Shown here: piece after piece, positions 35,773 through 44,936 of the stretch | How the letters are laid out: every line of letters begins with the position of its first letter | Position numbering within the stretch: the stretch's first letter is position 1 | Source: Yoonia sp. G8-12 | GTDB taxonomy: Bacteria > Pseudomonadota > Alphaproteobacteria > Rhodobacterales > Rhodobacteraceae | Assembly: GCF_038443675.1 (NCBI RefSeq) | Contig: NZ_CP151762.1 | Location: 1,674,001 to 1,738,000, forward strand | Reading direction: 5' to 3' | Length of the DNA: 64,000 bases | The notes under the pieces: model-generated | What the model was told of the DNA's origin: nothing | The model's input: the letters and a program-made list of their open reading frames with translations, nothing else | Databases searched by the model: none | Program-made: the position numbers and the translations under genes

Positions 35773-36138
35773 GCGCACATATCCTCGCTATTGACGATCT
35801 CGCGCACCATTCGCGCTTTGCTGACCGCAACGCTTGAAAAGGCTGGATTTGCCGTCACGACCGCCGTGGACGGGGTAGACGGCGTTGAAAAATTCCAAAA
35901 CGCCAATGCTGATCTGGTGATTACCGATGTGAACATGCCAAACAAGGACGGCTTTGGCGTGATCGACGACATCCGCAAGGGAACTGTTAACCGTGCTGTT
36001 CCCGTCCTTGTTCTGACCACCGAAAGCGGTGCGGCCCTGAAAGAGCGTGCACGCAAGGCAGGTGCAACAGGATGGATTGTGAAACCTTTTGACGATGATG
36101 CTTTGGTGTCAGTCATCAAGCGGCTGACGGGGACCTGA
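35769..36138 (+). CDS. cheY: Chemotaxis response regulator CheY (1-base frameshift near N-terminus)
   Basis: A single receiver domain of 122 residues if one base is removed. From ATG 35769 the sequence reads MSAHILAIDD and then loses frame. Without the C at 35799 it continues as SRTIRALLTATLEKAGFAVT, giving the classic IDDSRTIR start. The phosphoacceptor is in LVITDVNMPNKDG, with LTTES and WIVKPFDDD (Lys-Pro) completing the site. The ATG overlaps the STAS gene stop (ATGA). The extra base is probably an error because every other receiver residue is intact. Confidence 0.85.
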
Positions 36139-36140
36139 CA

Positions 36141-38231
36141 ATGACAGACAGCGCAATTCTTGACGCGTTTTTTGAGGAATGTGAGGATCTTTTAGTCGCG
36201 CTTTCCGATGGCCTGGCAGACATGCGGGACGGGAAGGCCGACAATGAAACTGTCAATGCCGTTTTTCGCTCCGTCCACTCGATCAAGGGTGCAGCGGGTG
36301 CATTTTCGCTCGAAGATCTGGTCAGCTTTGCACATATTTTCGAAACGGTTCTGGATGAGGTCCGCGCCAACAAGCTCGCAGCCGATGACGCGCTCTTGCG
36401 CGTGCTGCAACGTGCCGGTGACATTCTGGCCGATCTGGTGGACGCTGCCCGTGACGGGCTTCCTGCGGACGCAGATCAGGTGGATCCGGTTGTCACAGAG
36501 TTGCAGTCCTTTCTCGGTGCCGAGAGCCTTGTTGAGGAAGAGTTCGTATTCGAGGCGCTCACTCTCGCCTTTGATGACACCCCCAGCAGCGCAACATATC
36601 AGGTACATTTTCGCCCTAGTCGGGAATTTTATGCCACCGGCAATGACCCCGCCCTGATGATTGCAGCCCTGCAAGAACTAGGGCGCTGCACAATCCATGT
36701 GCAGTGTGCAGATCTCCCTGAGCAATTCGCGGATTTCCATTGGGAAGACGGGTATCTGGCGTGGCAGGTCGCAGTTGCTGATCAGCCAAATGATCTGGCG
36801 ATCAGAGAGGTGTTTCAATTCGTTGACGATCTCTGTGGCCTGCAGATAACAGAAGACTTCGATGATCAGACCGTGTTGGGGGATAAGGGCTTTGTGTCCG
36901 TGGCAGCCACCGAAACCGCCGAACAACCACCTGCGGTCGCGTCTGAGGCAGACGCAGAAACCGAAGATTTGGCAGTGGCGCCCACGAAGGTCGAAAAGCC
37001 AGCCAAGAGAGCCGCGAGCACTTTGCGGGTTGATCCGGAACGTATTGACCGGCTGATAAATGCGGTGGGCGAATTGATCATCAATCAATCCGTGATCTCC
37101 CAGCGGATCGACGAAGCGGGTTTGCCAAATAGCGCAGAACTCCACAGCGACCTTGACGACTACAAACTTCTTGCCCGCGAGATCCAGGAAGGGGTGATGG
37201 CGATCCGCGCCCAGCCCGTAAAACCGCTGTTTCAACGGATGCTGCGGATCGCGCGCGAAGCCGCAGACGCCACCGGCAAGGACGTCAACCTTGTGACTGA
37301 AGGCGATGCGACCGAGGTTGATAAGATTGTCGTAGAACGTCTGGCTGACCCGCTCACGCATATGATCCGGAACGCCATTGATCACGGCATTGAAAAACCC
37401 GAAGATCGCGCAAGCGCAAATAAACCTGCAACCGGCACGCTCCGCCTGACGGCAAGCCAGAGGTCAGGGAGCATCGTAATTGAAATCATTGATGACGGCG
37501 CAGGGCTCAATCGCACACGCATCCGAGAAATTGCGGTTAGCAAAGGGCTGATTTCAGGGGAAGCACAACTTACCGAACAAGAGATCGATCACCTTTTGTT
37601 TGCACCGGGATTTTCCACAGCCACCCAGGTGACTAACCTGTCCGGGCGTGGCGTGGGTATGGATGTGGTCAAAACGGCGATCACCGCCCTGGGCGGGCGA
37701 ATAGCCATCAGTAGCATAACGGGACAGGGGACAACATTTTCGATCACCTTGCCGCTGACACTCGCGGTGATGGACGGGATGATCATCAATGTGGGCGGCC
37801 AAACCATGGTAGTGCCGATTTCCAGCATTCTCGAAACGATCCGCCCAACAACTGCTGATCTTTCGCGGATTGGCCTACACAGTCAACTGATACGCATCCG
37901 CGGCGAGTATGTTCCGATTATTGATCTTGCAGAACGACTTAACATGCGACCTTCATCTCATGCGATGACCGACCGCGTGCTTTTGCTACTCCAGACGGAA
38001 GCTGTGACCCAATGCGCCTTAGCTGTCGACGACATCTTCGACCAACGCCAGGTCGTGGTGAAAAGCATGCAAGGCAGTTACGGCGAAATTTCTGGCATCT
38101 CTGGGGCCACGATTTTGGGCGATGGCAAGATTGCGCTGATCATTGATCCCGATGCCATTGCCTCCGCGCCACCCTCCGAAATGAAGTTGCTGATCCAAAC
38201 CCAAAGAGAGGTCACACATGCACCAACATGA
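36141..38231 (+). CDS. cheA: Chemotaxis sensor histidine kinase CheA
   Basis: This 696-residue kinase has the full domain order: HPt domain with phospho-His in VFRSVHSIKGAAGAFSLEDL (about residue 46), a variable P2-like region, dimerisation, the catalytic domain with N-box HMIRNAIDHGIEKPEDR and G-boxes DDGAGLN and GRGVGMDVVK, and a C-terminal CheW-like domain. It phosphorylates CheY and CheB from receptor signals. It starts two bases after cheY and its end overlaps cheW by 14 bases. Confidence 0.96.
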   Translation: MTDSAILDAFFEECEDLLVALSDGLADMRDGKADNETVNAVFRSVHSIKGAAGAFSLEDLVSFAHIFETVLDEVRANKLAADDALLRVLQRAGDILADLVDAARDGLPADADQVDPVVTELQSFLGAESLVEEEFVFEALTLAFDDTPSSATYQVHFRPSREFYATGNDPALMIAALQELGRCTIHVQCADLPEQFADFHWEDGYLAWQVAVADQPNDLAIREVFQFVDDLCGLQITEDFDDQTVLGDKGFVSVAATETAEQPPAVASEADAETEDLAVAPTKVEKPAKRAASTLRVDPERIDRLINAVGELIINQSVISQRIDEAGLPNSAELHSDLDDYKLLAREIQEGVMAIRAQPVKPLFQRMLRIAREAADATGKDVNLVTEGDATEVDKIVVERLADPLTHMIRNAIDHGIEKPEDRASANKPATGTLRLTASQRSGSIVIEIIDDGAGLNRTRIREIAVSKGLISGEAQLTEQEIDHLLFAPGFSTATQVTNLSGRGVGMDVVKTAITALGGRIAISSITGQGTTFSITLPLTLAVMDGMIINVGGQTMVVPISSILETIRPTTADLSRIGLHSQLIRIRGEYVPIIDLAERLNMRPSSHAMTDRVLLLLQTEAVTQCALAVDDIFDQRQVVVKSMQGSYGEISGISGATILGDGKIALIIDPDAIASAPPSEMKLLIQTQREVTHAPT

Positions 38232-38685
38232 AGATGCCAAAGCCGCAAAACAGATCGAATTTGTGACACTGGTTGCAGGAGGGCAGAGCTTTTGCATCGA
38301 GATCACGCAGATCCGCGAGATCCGGCGTTGGACGCCTGTCACGCTGTTGCCGCATTCGCCACCCTATGTGCTGGGTGTCATTAACCTGCGCGGCGCCGTC
38401 ATTCCAATTCTAGACTTGGCGGCGAAGCTCGGCTTTCAGCCGATCGAACCAACTGAGCGGCATGTCATTATCATCATCGCCATCGAAGAACGCATTGTTG
38501 GTCTACTGGTAGAATCTGTTTCTGAGATCTTGGGCATCAGTTCGGACATGGTACGCGATACGCCGCGCACGCAGGAGGACGATTCAACACGCGCCATCAA
38601 CGGCATTATCCCGACCGGGGACGATATGATCAAGATTCTCAGTCTTGAGGCGCTATTGCCTGCAACGCTTGCGACAGCCGCATAA
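38218..38685 (+). CDS. cheW: Chemotaxis adaptor protein CheW
   Basis: This 155-residue CheW domain protein couples CheA to receptors. LVAGGQSFCIEITQIREIRR and PYVLGVINLRGAVIPILDLA are the family hallmarks. AGAGAGG inside the cheA end serves as ribosome site. It overlaps cheA and shares one base with cheR. Confidence 0.95.
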   Translation: MHQHEDAKAAKQIEFVTLVAGGQSFCIEITQIREIRRWTPVTLLPHSPPYVLGVINLRGAVIPILDLAAKLGFQPIEPTERHVIIIIAIEERIVGLLVESVSEILGISSDMVRDTPRTQEDDSTRAINGIIPTGDDMIKILSLEALLPATLATAA

Positions 38686-39548
38686 TGGAACACACTCTAC
38701 ACTCATCCCAAGAGTTCACGTTTTCAGATCACGATTTCCAGATGATCTCTGAACTCGCCAACAGGCGTTACGGTCTATTCTTGCAGCCCTCCAAAAAGGC
38801 CTTGGTTCACTCGCGCCTTGCAAAGCGCCTGCGCGCCCTAAAGCTTACCAGTTTTGAAGACTATTGCAGCTTGCTCAACAAGACAGAAGGTGAGGCAGAG
38901 CGGCCGCATTTGTTATCGGCACTTACAACAAATGTGACCCACTTTTTTCGCGAAATTCATCACTTTGAGTTTCTGAAGGATGTGTTGATGCCGCAGTTGT
39001 TGGCAAAAGCTCAGGCGGGCAATCCCGTGCGGTTATGGTCTTCTGCGTGTTCTTCAGGGCAAGAGGCCTATTCCATCGCCGCAGCGCTCGTTGCGGCCGC
39101 CCCAAAGGTGGCGCAATATGATTTCAAAATCCTCGCAACAGATATTGACCCACAAGTGGTTAGGGCCGCAAAATTTGCAGTTTATCCCACCGAGCAGATT
39201 GCGACGATCCCACCGCTTTGGCGAGATCAGCTGACTGGATCGGGGCGCCCTCCACTTGGTGAGTTCAAGATCAATGCGCGCCTGCAAGAGCTGATCTCCT
39301 TTGGCGAACTTAATCTTGTTGCCGACTGGCCGATGCAGCGCAATTTCGACGTCATTTTTTGCCGGAATGCAACAATTTATTTCGACAAAACTACCCAAGC
39401 ACGCCTTTGGCAACGCTTTGCGGATGTCATGGTTGACGGGGGGCATTTGATGATTGGCCATTCTGAGCGGCTTAGTGGCCCTGCGCAGGCGCAATTAAAG
39501 AGTGTCGCCATTACCACATACCAAAAACTGACAGGGCCTTTTGCCTAA
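38685..39548 (+). CDS. cheR: Chemotaxis protein methyltransferase CheR
   Basis: This 287-residue SAM-dependent enzyme methylates glutamates of receptors. The N-terminal helical domain (LFLQPSKKALVHSRLAKRLR) is followed by the SAM site VRLWSSACSSGQEAYSIAAA, ILATDIDPQVVRAAKFAVYP and FDVIFCRNATIYFDK. The length is normal. The ATG overlaps the cheW stop by one base. Confidence 0.95.
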   Translation: MEHTLHSSQEFTFSDHDFQMISELANRRYGLFLQPSKKALVHSRLAKRLRALKLTSFEDYCSLLNKTEGEAERPHLLSALTTNVTHFFREIHHFEFLKDVLMPQLLAKAQAGNPVRLWSSACSSGQEAYSIAAALVAAAPKVAQYDFKILATDIDPQVVRAAKFAVYPTEQIATIPPLWRDQLTGSGRPPLGEFKINARLQELISFGELNLVADWPMQRNFDVIFCRNATIYFDKTTQARLWQRFADVMVDGGHLMIGHSERLSGPAQAQLKSVAITTYQKLTGPFA

Positions 39549-39577
39549 ATGAACAGCATTAAAAGAGGAGACATAAA

Positions 39578-39964
39578 TTGAGCTTGAAAGACTCCTTGCG
39601 GGTAATGATCGTTGACGACATGGGTGTTAGCCGCGGCCTATTGGTGCAAGCGATCGAAGAAATGGGAATCTGGAAAAACCAGGCCGAAAATGATGGCCGT
39701 GCGGCACTTCAAAAACTGATCAATGATCCGGTGCACCTTGTGCTGTCAGACTACAACATGCCCGGCATGGATGGGCTGCAGCTTTTGCAGGCGCTACGCC
39801 AAAACAGATCAACGGCACGCATCGGTTTCATTCTGGTGACCGGAAACCCAACGCCTGATCTTGTCAGCAAGGGCAAGGCGCTTGGGCTTAACAACATCAT
39901 CAAAAAGCCCTTTACGACGGCGAGTATGAAGCAATGTATTGAAAGCGTGGTTGGTAGGTTATGA
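39578..39964 (+). CDS. CheY-like response regulator (second)
   Basis: This 128-residue receiver has VMIVDDMGVSRG, phosphoacceptor region LVLSDYNMPGMDGLQLLQAL, LVTGNP and NIIKKPFTTASM. It uses a TTG start, supported by AGAGGAG seven bases upstream and by the loss of homology before it. It overlaps the next gene (TTATGA). Two CheY proteins per che operon are common in alphaproteobacteria, one often acting as a phosphate sink. Confidence 0.92.
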   Translation: MSLKDSLRVMIVDDMGVSRGLLVQAIEEMGIWKNQAENDGRAALQKLINDPVHLVLSDYNMPGMDGLQLLQALRQNRSTARIGFILVTGNPTPDLVSKGKALGLNNIIKKPFTTASMKQCIESVVGRL

Positions 39965-40344
39965 ACGTCTCGCCAGATAATTGCCAAAAAGCACAGATTC
40001 CCATGGCTCAGGTTTTGCGGCACGCTGGAACCTGTTTGACCCAGCTCAGTGAAAAAATTCTGGATCTGGAACATGTGCTTTGGGGGGCGCACACCCCTCT
40101 CGACGAACATACGGTGCCTGCTGATGCACTACAGTCAATCGATTTTATAAAGCAGGCCTCAGATGATCTGGCGGCATTACTGGACCGCTTGGGGGATGTC
40201 GCACCACTATCTCTTACCGTCAGCGAAATTGATGTCATCGCCCCGATGAAACTTGAAGCATTGCGCGCGGTCGTCGGCGCTGCTGCAAGCCGCTTAAACA
40301 ATGTCTCCCAGCCCAAGAAACAAGAGGGGGTGGATTTATTTTAG
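39961..40344 (+). CDS. Uncharacterised helical protein of the che operon
   Basis: A 127-residue protein, almost all helix (QVLRHAGTCLTQLSEKILDL, ALQSIDFIKQASDDLAALLD, APMKLEALRAVVGAAASRLN), translationally coupled to the second cheY. Its length, helical content and place next to a CheY suggest a CheY-interacting protein such as a CheZ-like phosphatase or a CheU-type accessory, but no catalytic motif can be identified. No family is recognised. Confidence 0.65.
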   Translation: MNVSPDNCQKAQIPMAQVLRHAGTCLTQLSEKILDLEHVLWGAHTPLDEHTVPADALQSIDFIKQASDDLAALLDRLGDVAPLSLTVSEIDVIAPMKLEALRAVVGAAASRLNNVSQPKKQEGVDLF

Positions 40345-40516
40345 GGCGTTTCGGCCAAAGCCAAGCAGACACTTTACTGGATCTGCAACCTCGATACGTC
40401 GCACACGCTGCGAGAGGTACAGTCAATCATTGTAGGTTCCCCTGGGTACCCGGGAAACACACCAATCAATTCTTTCACCGGCGCAGCCTGCGCCTTGCAT
40501 CCTGTCCGGACCACAC

Positions 40517-41499
40517 ATGAAATTCCTGATCACTCATCAGTCTCAACTCTTTCAGGCACGTGTCCGGCGTGCAATCGCAACCGCACATCCCAGCGCGCAA
40601 TTCTTAACCGCAAGCTCGCTCACAGATGCATATAACATATCAGAACACGACCAACCCAATTGCGTAATCATATCTGCCGAATTGGCGGACCATGACGAGT
40701 TTGAACTTTTTTATCACTGCTCGGCATCCTCAGGATTGGGTGCGTTATCACACGCAAAGAAGGGGTCTTGTCGCCATCCCATGCATTTCTTGATGGCCTT
40801 CCACACGTGCCTGAAAACCAGTTCGAGGATGCTATCGATAAAGTGGTACGTGCCGCGGGCAAGACCGATCCGACAGCACCGGTTGATCCCAAATCCACAA
40901 TTGCTACCGCGGACTATGATCCGCAAAAATTGATCTTGATCGGTGCCTCTACCGGTGGAATTGATGCGCTTCTGACGATCGTGAAACATTTCGACGAACA
41001 TTGCCCGCCAGTGCTGATTGTGCAGCATACGGGAGGCAGTTTTGCAAAGAGCCTGATCCGCCTTTTGAATAGTGCTTGCTGCGCCGTAGTGACATCTGCA
41101 GAAGATGGTATGGCCGCAATGAACGGACATATCTATTTGGCCCCCGATGATCAATTTCACCTTACGCTCGCCCCGCGCAGACGGCCGTTTCTCCATCTGC
41201 AATCCGGTGGCCAGATTTCCGGGCACCGCCCTTCAATTGATGCGCTCTTTACCTCGGCGTTGCCAATGGCCCCGCGTGTGAGCGCAGCCCTTTTGACTGG
41301 TATGGGCAAAGATGGCGCAGACGGTTTGACCAAGTTGCGCAGGGCTGGTGCGCATACAATCGGACAAGATCAGCGCACAAGCGTTGTCTATGGCATGCCC
41401 CGTGTGGCCATGGAAATGGGTGGTGTGTGTGAGCAACTTCCTCTGGATACCATCGGACCTGCGCTATTGAACGCATGTTTGGCAGAGGTTCGCGCATGA
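40517..41499 (+). CDS. cheB: Chemotaxis methylesterase CheB with degenerate receiver (1-base frameshift)
   Basis: From ATG 40517 (MKFLITHQSQLFQARVRRAI) the frame loses register at a run of six T (40707-40712). With a seventh T it reads DEFELFLSLLGILRIGCVIT and joins the long downstream frame to 41499, 327 residues in total. The methylesterase domain keeps its triad: LIGASTGGIDALLTIVKHF (Ser), IVQHTGGSFAKSL (His), LLTGMGKDGADGL (Asp). The receiver lacks the acidic pair (THQ instead of VDD) and the phosphoacceptor Asp (VIISAELAD), so normal activation by CheA looks impossible. It overlaps cheD by four bases. Confidence 0.87.
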
Positions 41500-42017
41500 C
41501 AACCACGCCCAAAGTGATCACCATTGTTCAAGGCGATTATGCCGTTTCAAGCGATCCGGCGGTTGTCATGTCAACAGTTCTTGGGTCCTGTGTCTCGGTC
41601 TGTTTGTTCGATATTCAGGCAGGCGTCGGTGGCATGAACCACTTTTTGCTGGCGGGAACAGGTGGAACCCGAAGCAATGATCTACGCTACGGCGTCAACG
41701 CGATGGAACTTTTGATCAATGAATTGCTCCACTCCGGGGCCGAACGCCACAAAATCGCTGCCAAGCTCTTTGGCGGTGCGCGCATGACAGATCATGCCCG
41801 CGACATCGGCCAATCCAACGCGCGGTTTGCTTCAGATTTTCTTGCGCAGGAGGGCATTCCTTGCCTGTCTCAAAGCCTTGGCGGGGCGCAGGCACGCCGC
41901 GTGCAATTTACCCCCGTCACGGGGGCAGCACGGCAGCTACAGATTGCTGGCTGCGCGCCCGACCTCATCCCAGAAAAGCCAGCCGTGCCACAACCGCCGG
42001 ACATTACGTTGTTCTAG
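41496..42017 (+). CDS. cheD: Chemoreceptor glutamine deamidase CheD
   Basis: This 173-residue enzyme deamidates receptor glutamines. The catalytic Cys lies in TVLGSCVSVCLFDIQAGVGG and the His in MNHFLLAG, with KLFGGARMTD later; all are family signatures. The ATG at 41496 overlaps the cheB stop (ATGA). It ends the che operon and converges with the hydroxyacid dehydrogenase gene only eight bases away. Confidence 0.93.
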   Translation: MTTTPKVITIVQGDYAVSSDPAVVMSTVLGSCVSVCLFDIQAGVGGMNHFLLAGTGGTRSNDLRYGVNAMELLINELLHSGAERHKIAAKLFGGARMTDHARDIGQSNARFASDFLAQEGIPCLSQSLGGAQARRVQFTPVTGAARQLQIAGCAPDLIPEKPAVPQPPDITLF

Positions 42018-42025
42018 TGTCAGCT

Positions 42026-42904
42026 CTATTTTTCTTCGATCGCCTGCAGACGCTTGAGCAAAGATGACGTATCCCAGCGCCCACCGCCAAGCTTTTGTAC
42101 GTCTTTGTAGAACTGATCGACCAGTGCTGTGACAGGAAGGCTGGCCCCGTTTTCATCAGCGGCGTCAAGACAGATGCCCAAATCTTTGCGCATCCAATCC
42201 ACCGCGAAACCGTGATCCCATTTGTCGCCCAGCATCGTTTGATAGCGGTTCGACATTTGCCAGCTGCCTGCGGCACCTTGGCTGATCACTTCGACCACGG
42301 CCTCACCATCGAGGCCCGCTTTCTGCGCAAAATGCAGCGCCTCGGAGAGCCCCTGAACCAGACCCGCAATCGCAATCTGGTTGCACATCTTGGTCATTTG
42401 CCCCGCACCGCTGGCACCGATGCGGCGGCAAAGCTTGCCATAGGCTGCGATCACAGTCTCTGCGCTGGCATAGCTGTCTTCGGCCCCGCCACACATGACC
42501 GAGAGGGCCCCGTTTTCGGCCCCCGCCTGCCCGCCCGATACAGGCGCGTCGACAAAAGCGATCCCGCGTTCGGCGGCCAGATCATGCAATTCGCGCGTCA
42601 CTGCTGCGGAAACCGTCGTGTGATCAACAAAGATAGAGCCCGCTGGCATGGCCGCGAATGCCCCCTCTTCGCCCAAACAAACCGAACGCAGATCATCATC
42701 ATTACCGACGCAAGCCATGACCATCTCAGCGCCCTGCGCCGCCGCGTGTGGCGTTTCGCCCATCGCGCCGCCGTGCTGTTTGACCCATTTTTCTGCCTTG
42801 GCCGTCGTCCGGTTATAGACCGTCACGTCATGACCCGCCGCCTGAAGGTGACCCGCCATCGGATACCCCATGACCCCAAGGCCCAAAAACGCAAGTTTCG
42901 TCAT
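42026..42904 (-). CDS. NAD-binding beta-hydroxyacid dehydrogenase (3-hydroxyisobutyrate / tartronate semialdehyde reductase type)
   Basis: This 292-residue enzyme oxidises a beta-hydroxy acid or reduces the corresponding semialdehyde. The NAD motif FLGLGVMGYPMAGHLQAAG starts at residue 5; the substrate motif FVDAPVSGGQAGAENGALSV follows, and the catalytic Lys is in GAGQMTKMCNQIAIAG. AAGGAC precedes the ATG at 42904. Substrate choice among 3-hydroxyisobutyrate, tartronate semialdehyde and relatives cannot be fixed from sequence alone. It may share a transcript with the acyl-CoA synthetase upstream. Confidence 0.88.
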   Translation of the reverse strand: MTKLAFLGLGVMGYPMAGHLQAAGHDVTVYNRTTAKAEKWVKQHGGAMGETPHAAAQGAEMVMACVGNDDDLRSVCLGEEGAFAAMPAGSIFVDHTTVSAAVTRELHDLAAERGIAFVDAPVSGGQAGAENGALSVMCGGAEDSYASAETVIAAYGKLCRRIGASGAGQMTKMCNQIAIAGLVQGLSEALHFAQKAGLDGEAVVEVISQGAAGSWQMSNRYQTMLGDKWDHGFAVDWMRKDLGICLDAADENGASLPVTALVDQFYKDVQKLGGGRWDTSSLLKRLQAIEEK

Positions 42905-42942
42905 CGCAGCTGTCCTTCTATCTACTTCGCTTGGCGCAATAC

Positions 42943-44828
42943 TTAGTCCAACAGGTCCCAAGGTATAGTGTAAGCGTTCAAGGCCTTGCCAATTTCTGCA
43001 TCCGATGCATTGCCGGTCCTGACGATATGGGCCACAAGGCCGCGCTTTTTGTCTTCGTTGACGTCATGCACTTCTGCGTCGATATCTTTGAGCGCGGCAT
43101 TGAAAACACGGGTGATTGCCAGTCTGCGCAGGTCCGGTTTAAAGATTTTCCCTACTGCCGTTTTTGGCAATTCATCTAATATCCCCATATACTTGGGGTG
43201 CGCTGCGCGTTCGTGCACATGTTCTTTGGCGTAGGCCATAAGCTCTTCTTCCGTCACCTCGGCCCCCGCGACAAGTTCAACGTAAACGCAAGGGACCTCG
43301 CCCGCGTGTTCGTCCGGTTGACCAATCGCACCGGCGAAGGCCACTGCCTCATGCCCCGCGAGCGCTTCTTCGATTTCAGCGGGGTCAATATTGTGGCCGC
43401 CGCGAATAATCAGGTCTTTGGCGCGTCCGGTGATCCAGAGATAGCCGTCGCTGTCAAAGCGCCCCAAATCTCCCGTCCGCAGATATTGCTGATCAGATTT
43501 TTCGCCGGGGTAATAGAGGTCTTTGTTCTTGTCGGCCTCGGTGTAGGTCTGGCCGTCAAAGACGCCCGGATTGGAAACACAGATCTCGCCTATTTCGTCC
43601 ACATCGCGGATATCACCGTCCGCAGGGTTCACAATTTTCACATCCGTATAGGGGAACGGCACCCCGATCGAACCCACACGCTTTTCCCCGCTGGCGGGTT
43701 GATCGACACAAGACAGGTCGCCTCGGTCAAACCGTAGCCTTCACAGATCGTGACCCCTGCCGCCTTTTCGAAGCGGCGGTAGAGTTCAAGCGGCAAAGGG
43801 GCCGAACCACAGAACGCCAAGCGTAGCGTGGAGATATCCGCATCGACCTTGCGTTGCATCAGCGCAGACATCGCCGTTGGCACCGTAATCATGAAGGTGA
43901 CTTTGTGTTTTTCGATCAGCTTCCAGAAGTTATCGAACACACCTTCGCCGCGGTACCCTTGCGGCGTAGGAAATACGATCTGCGCGCCAGAGCCAAGCGA
44001 TGCACCCAAAGACACGATGGTCGCAAAGACGTGGAATAGTGGCAGCGGGCAAATCTGCACATCCTCTTCGGTAAAGAGCAGACGGTCCCCCAGCCACGCA
44101 TTATAGATGATGCCGGAATAGCGATGTTGCACAACCTTCGGCATGCCTGTGGTGCCGCCGGTGTGGAAATAGGCGGCGACCCTGTCGACCTTGCTGTCTT
44201 CGAAATTCAGCGTCTTGGGGAGCTTTTCCATCTCGGCATTGAAGTCGAGCACCTTGGCCTTGTGGGCCACGGGGTTCTTTGGGCGGATCAAGGGTACGAT
44301 AAACCGCTTAAGGCCGGTCAGATAACGATGCAGATCAACTTCCAGCACGTGGGTTACATTTGGCGCCAGCCGCACGGCCTCGGCGGCTTTTTGGGCCACG
44401 TCTGTTTTCGGGAATGCCTTGAGTGTGACCAACACCTGCGCGTTCGTTTCGCGCAGGATGGCGGCGATCTGTTCGGCGTCCAGCAGCGGGTTGATCGGGT
44501 TCACGATGCCGGCCACCTGCCCGCCCAGATAGGTCAGGACAGTTTCCGTCGCGTTGGGCATCAGGTAGGCCACAACCTCATCTTCGCCCACGCCGAGGCT
44601 GCGGAACATGTTGGCCACCTGCGCCGTCTTGTCACGCAGCGTGTTCCAATCGAGCGTTTCACACTTTGCATCCGGGTCCGAGAAGAGGCTGAAAGTGACG
44701 GCTTTTCTTGACCCATGCTTGGCGGCAGTCCGACTAAGCAGTTCAAAGGTCGTCGTGGCAGAATTGCGGGCCTCCCACGGCTTTTCGTTTTCGATGGCGT
44801 CCCGATCTGCGACACTTGCAAAAGCCAT
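42943..44828 (-). CDS. Acyl-CoA synthetase (AMP-forming; 1-base frameshift)
   Basis: This is an ANL-superfamily ligase of 628 residues once repaired. The start MAFASVADRDAIENEKPWEA at 44828 has GGAGGAGA upstream. The P-loop is AAYFHTGGTTGMPKVVQHRY, with EGYGLTEATC before the break. The frame fails at a run of four (plus-strand C run 43686-43689); a fifth base joins it to EKRVGSIGVPFPYTDVKIVN, then TGDLGRFDSDGYLWITGRAK and the adenylation Lys in KTAVGKIFKPDL. It activates a carboxylic acid (probably fatty or aromatic) to its CoA thioester. Confidence 0.87.
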
Positions 44829-44936
44829 GTCGTCTCCTCCCTGTTTTCTTCCTACGCAGCGCAACGCTGCCTCCCTGAGGATGCAGGGTGGTGAAAAACA
44901 AATATAATCACAAGTCTGACGCTACGAAAAACGCGG

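Noticed and set aside
40517..40933. Separate 138-residue gene ahead of cheB
   Set aside because: Its second half is a frame artefact. One T in the 40707-40712 run joins the first half to the methylesterase as a normal-length CheB.
42943..43677. Independent small CoA-ligase C-terminal gene
   Set aside because: It starts mid-domain and continues the upstream synthetase after a one-base correction; no ribosome site.
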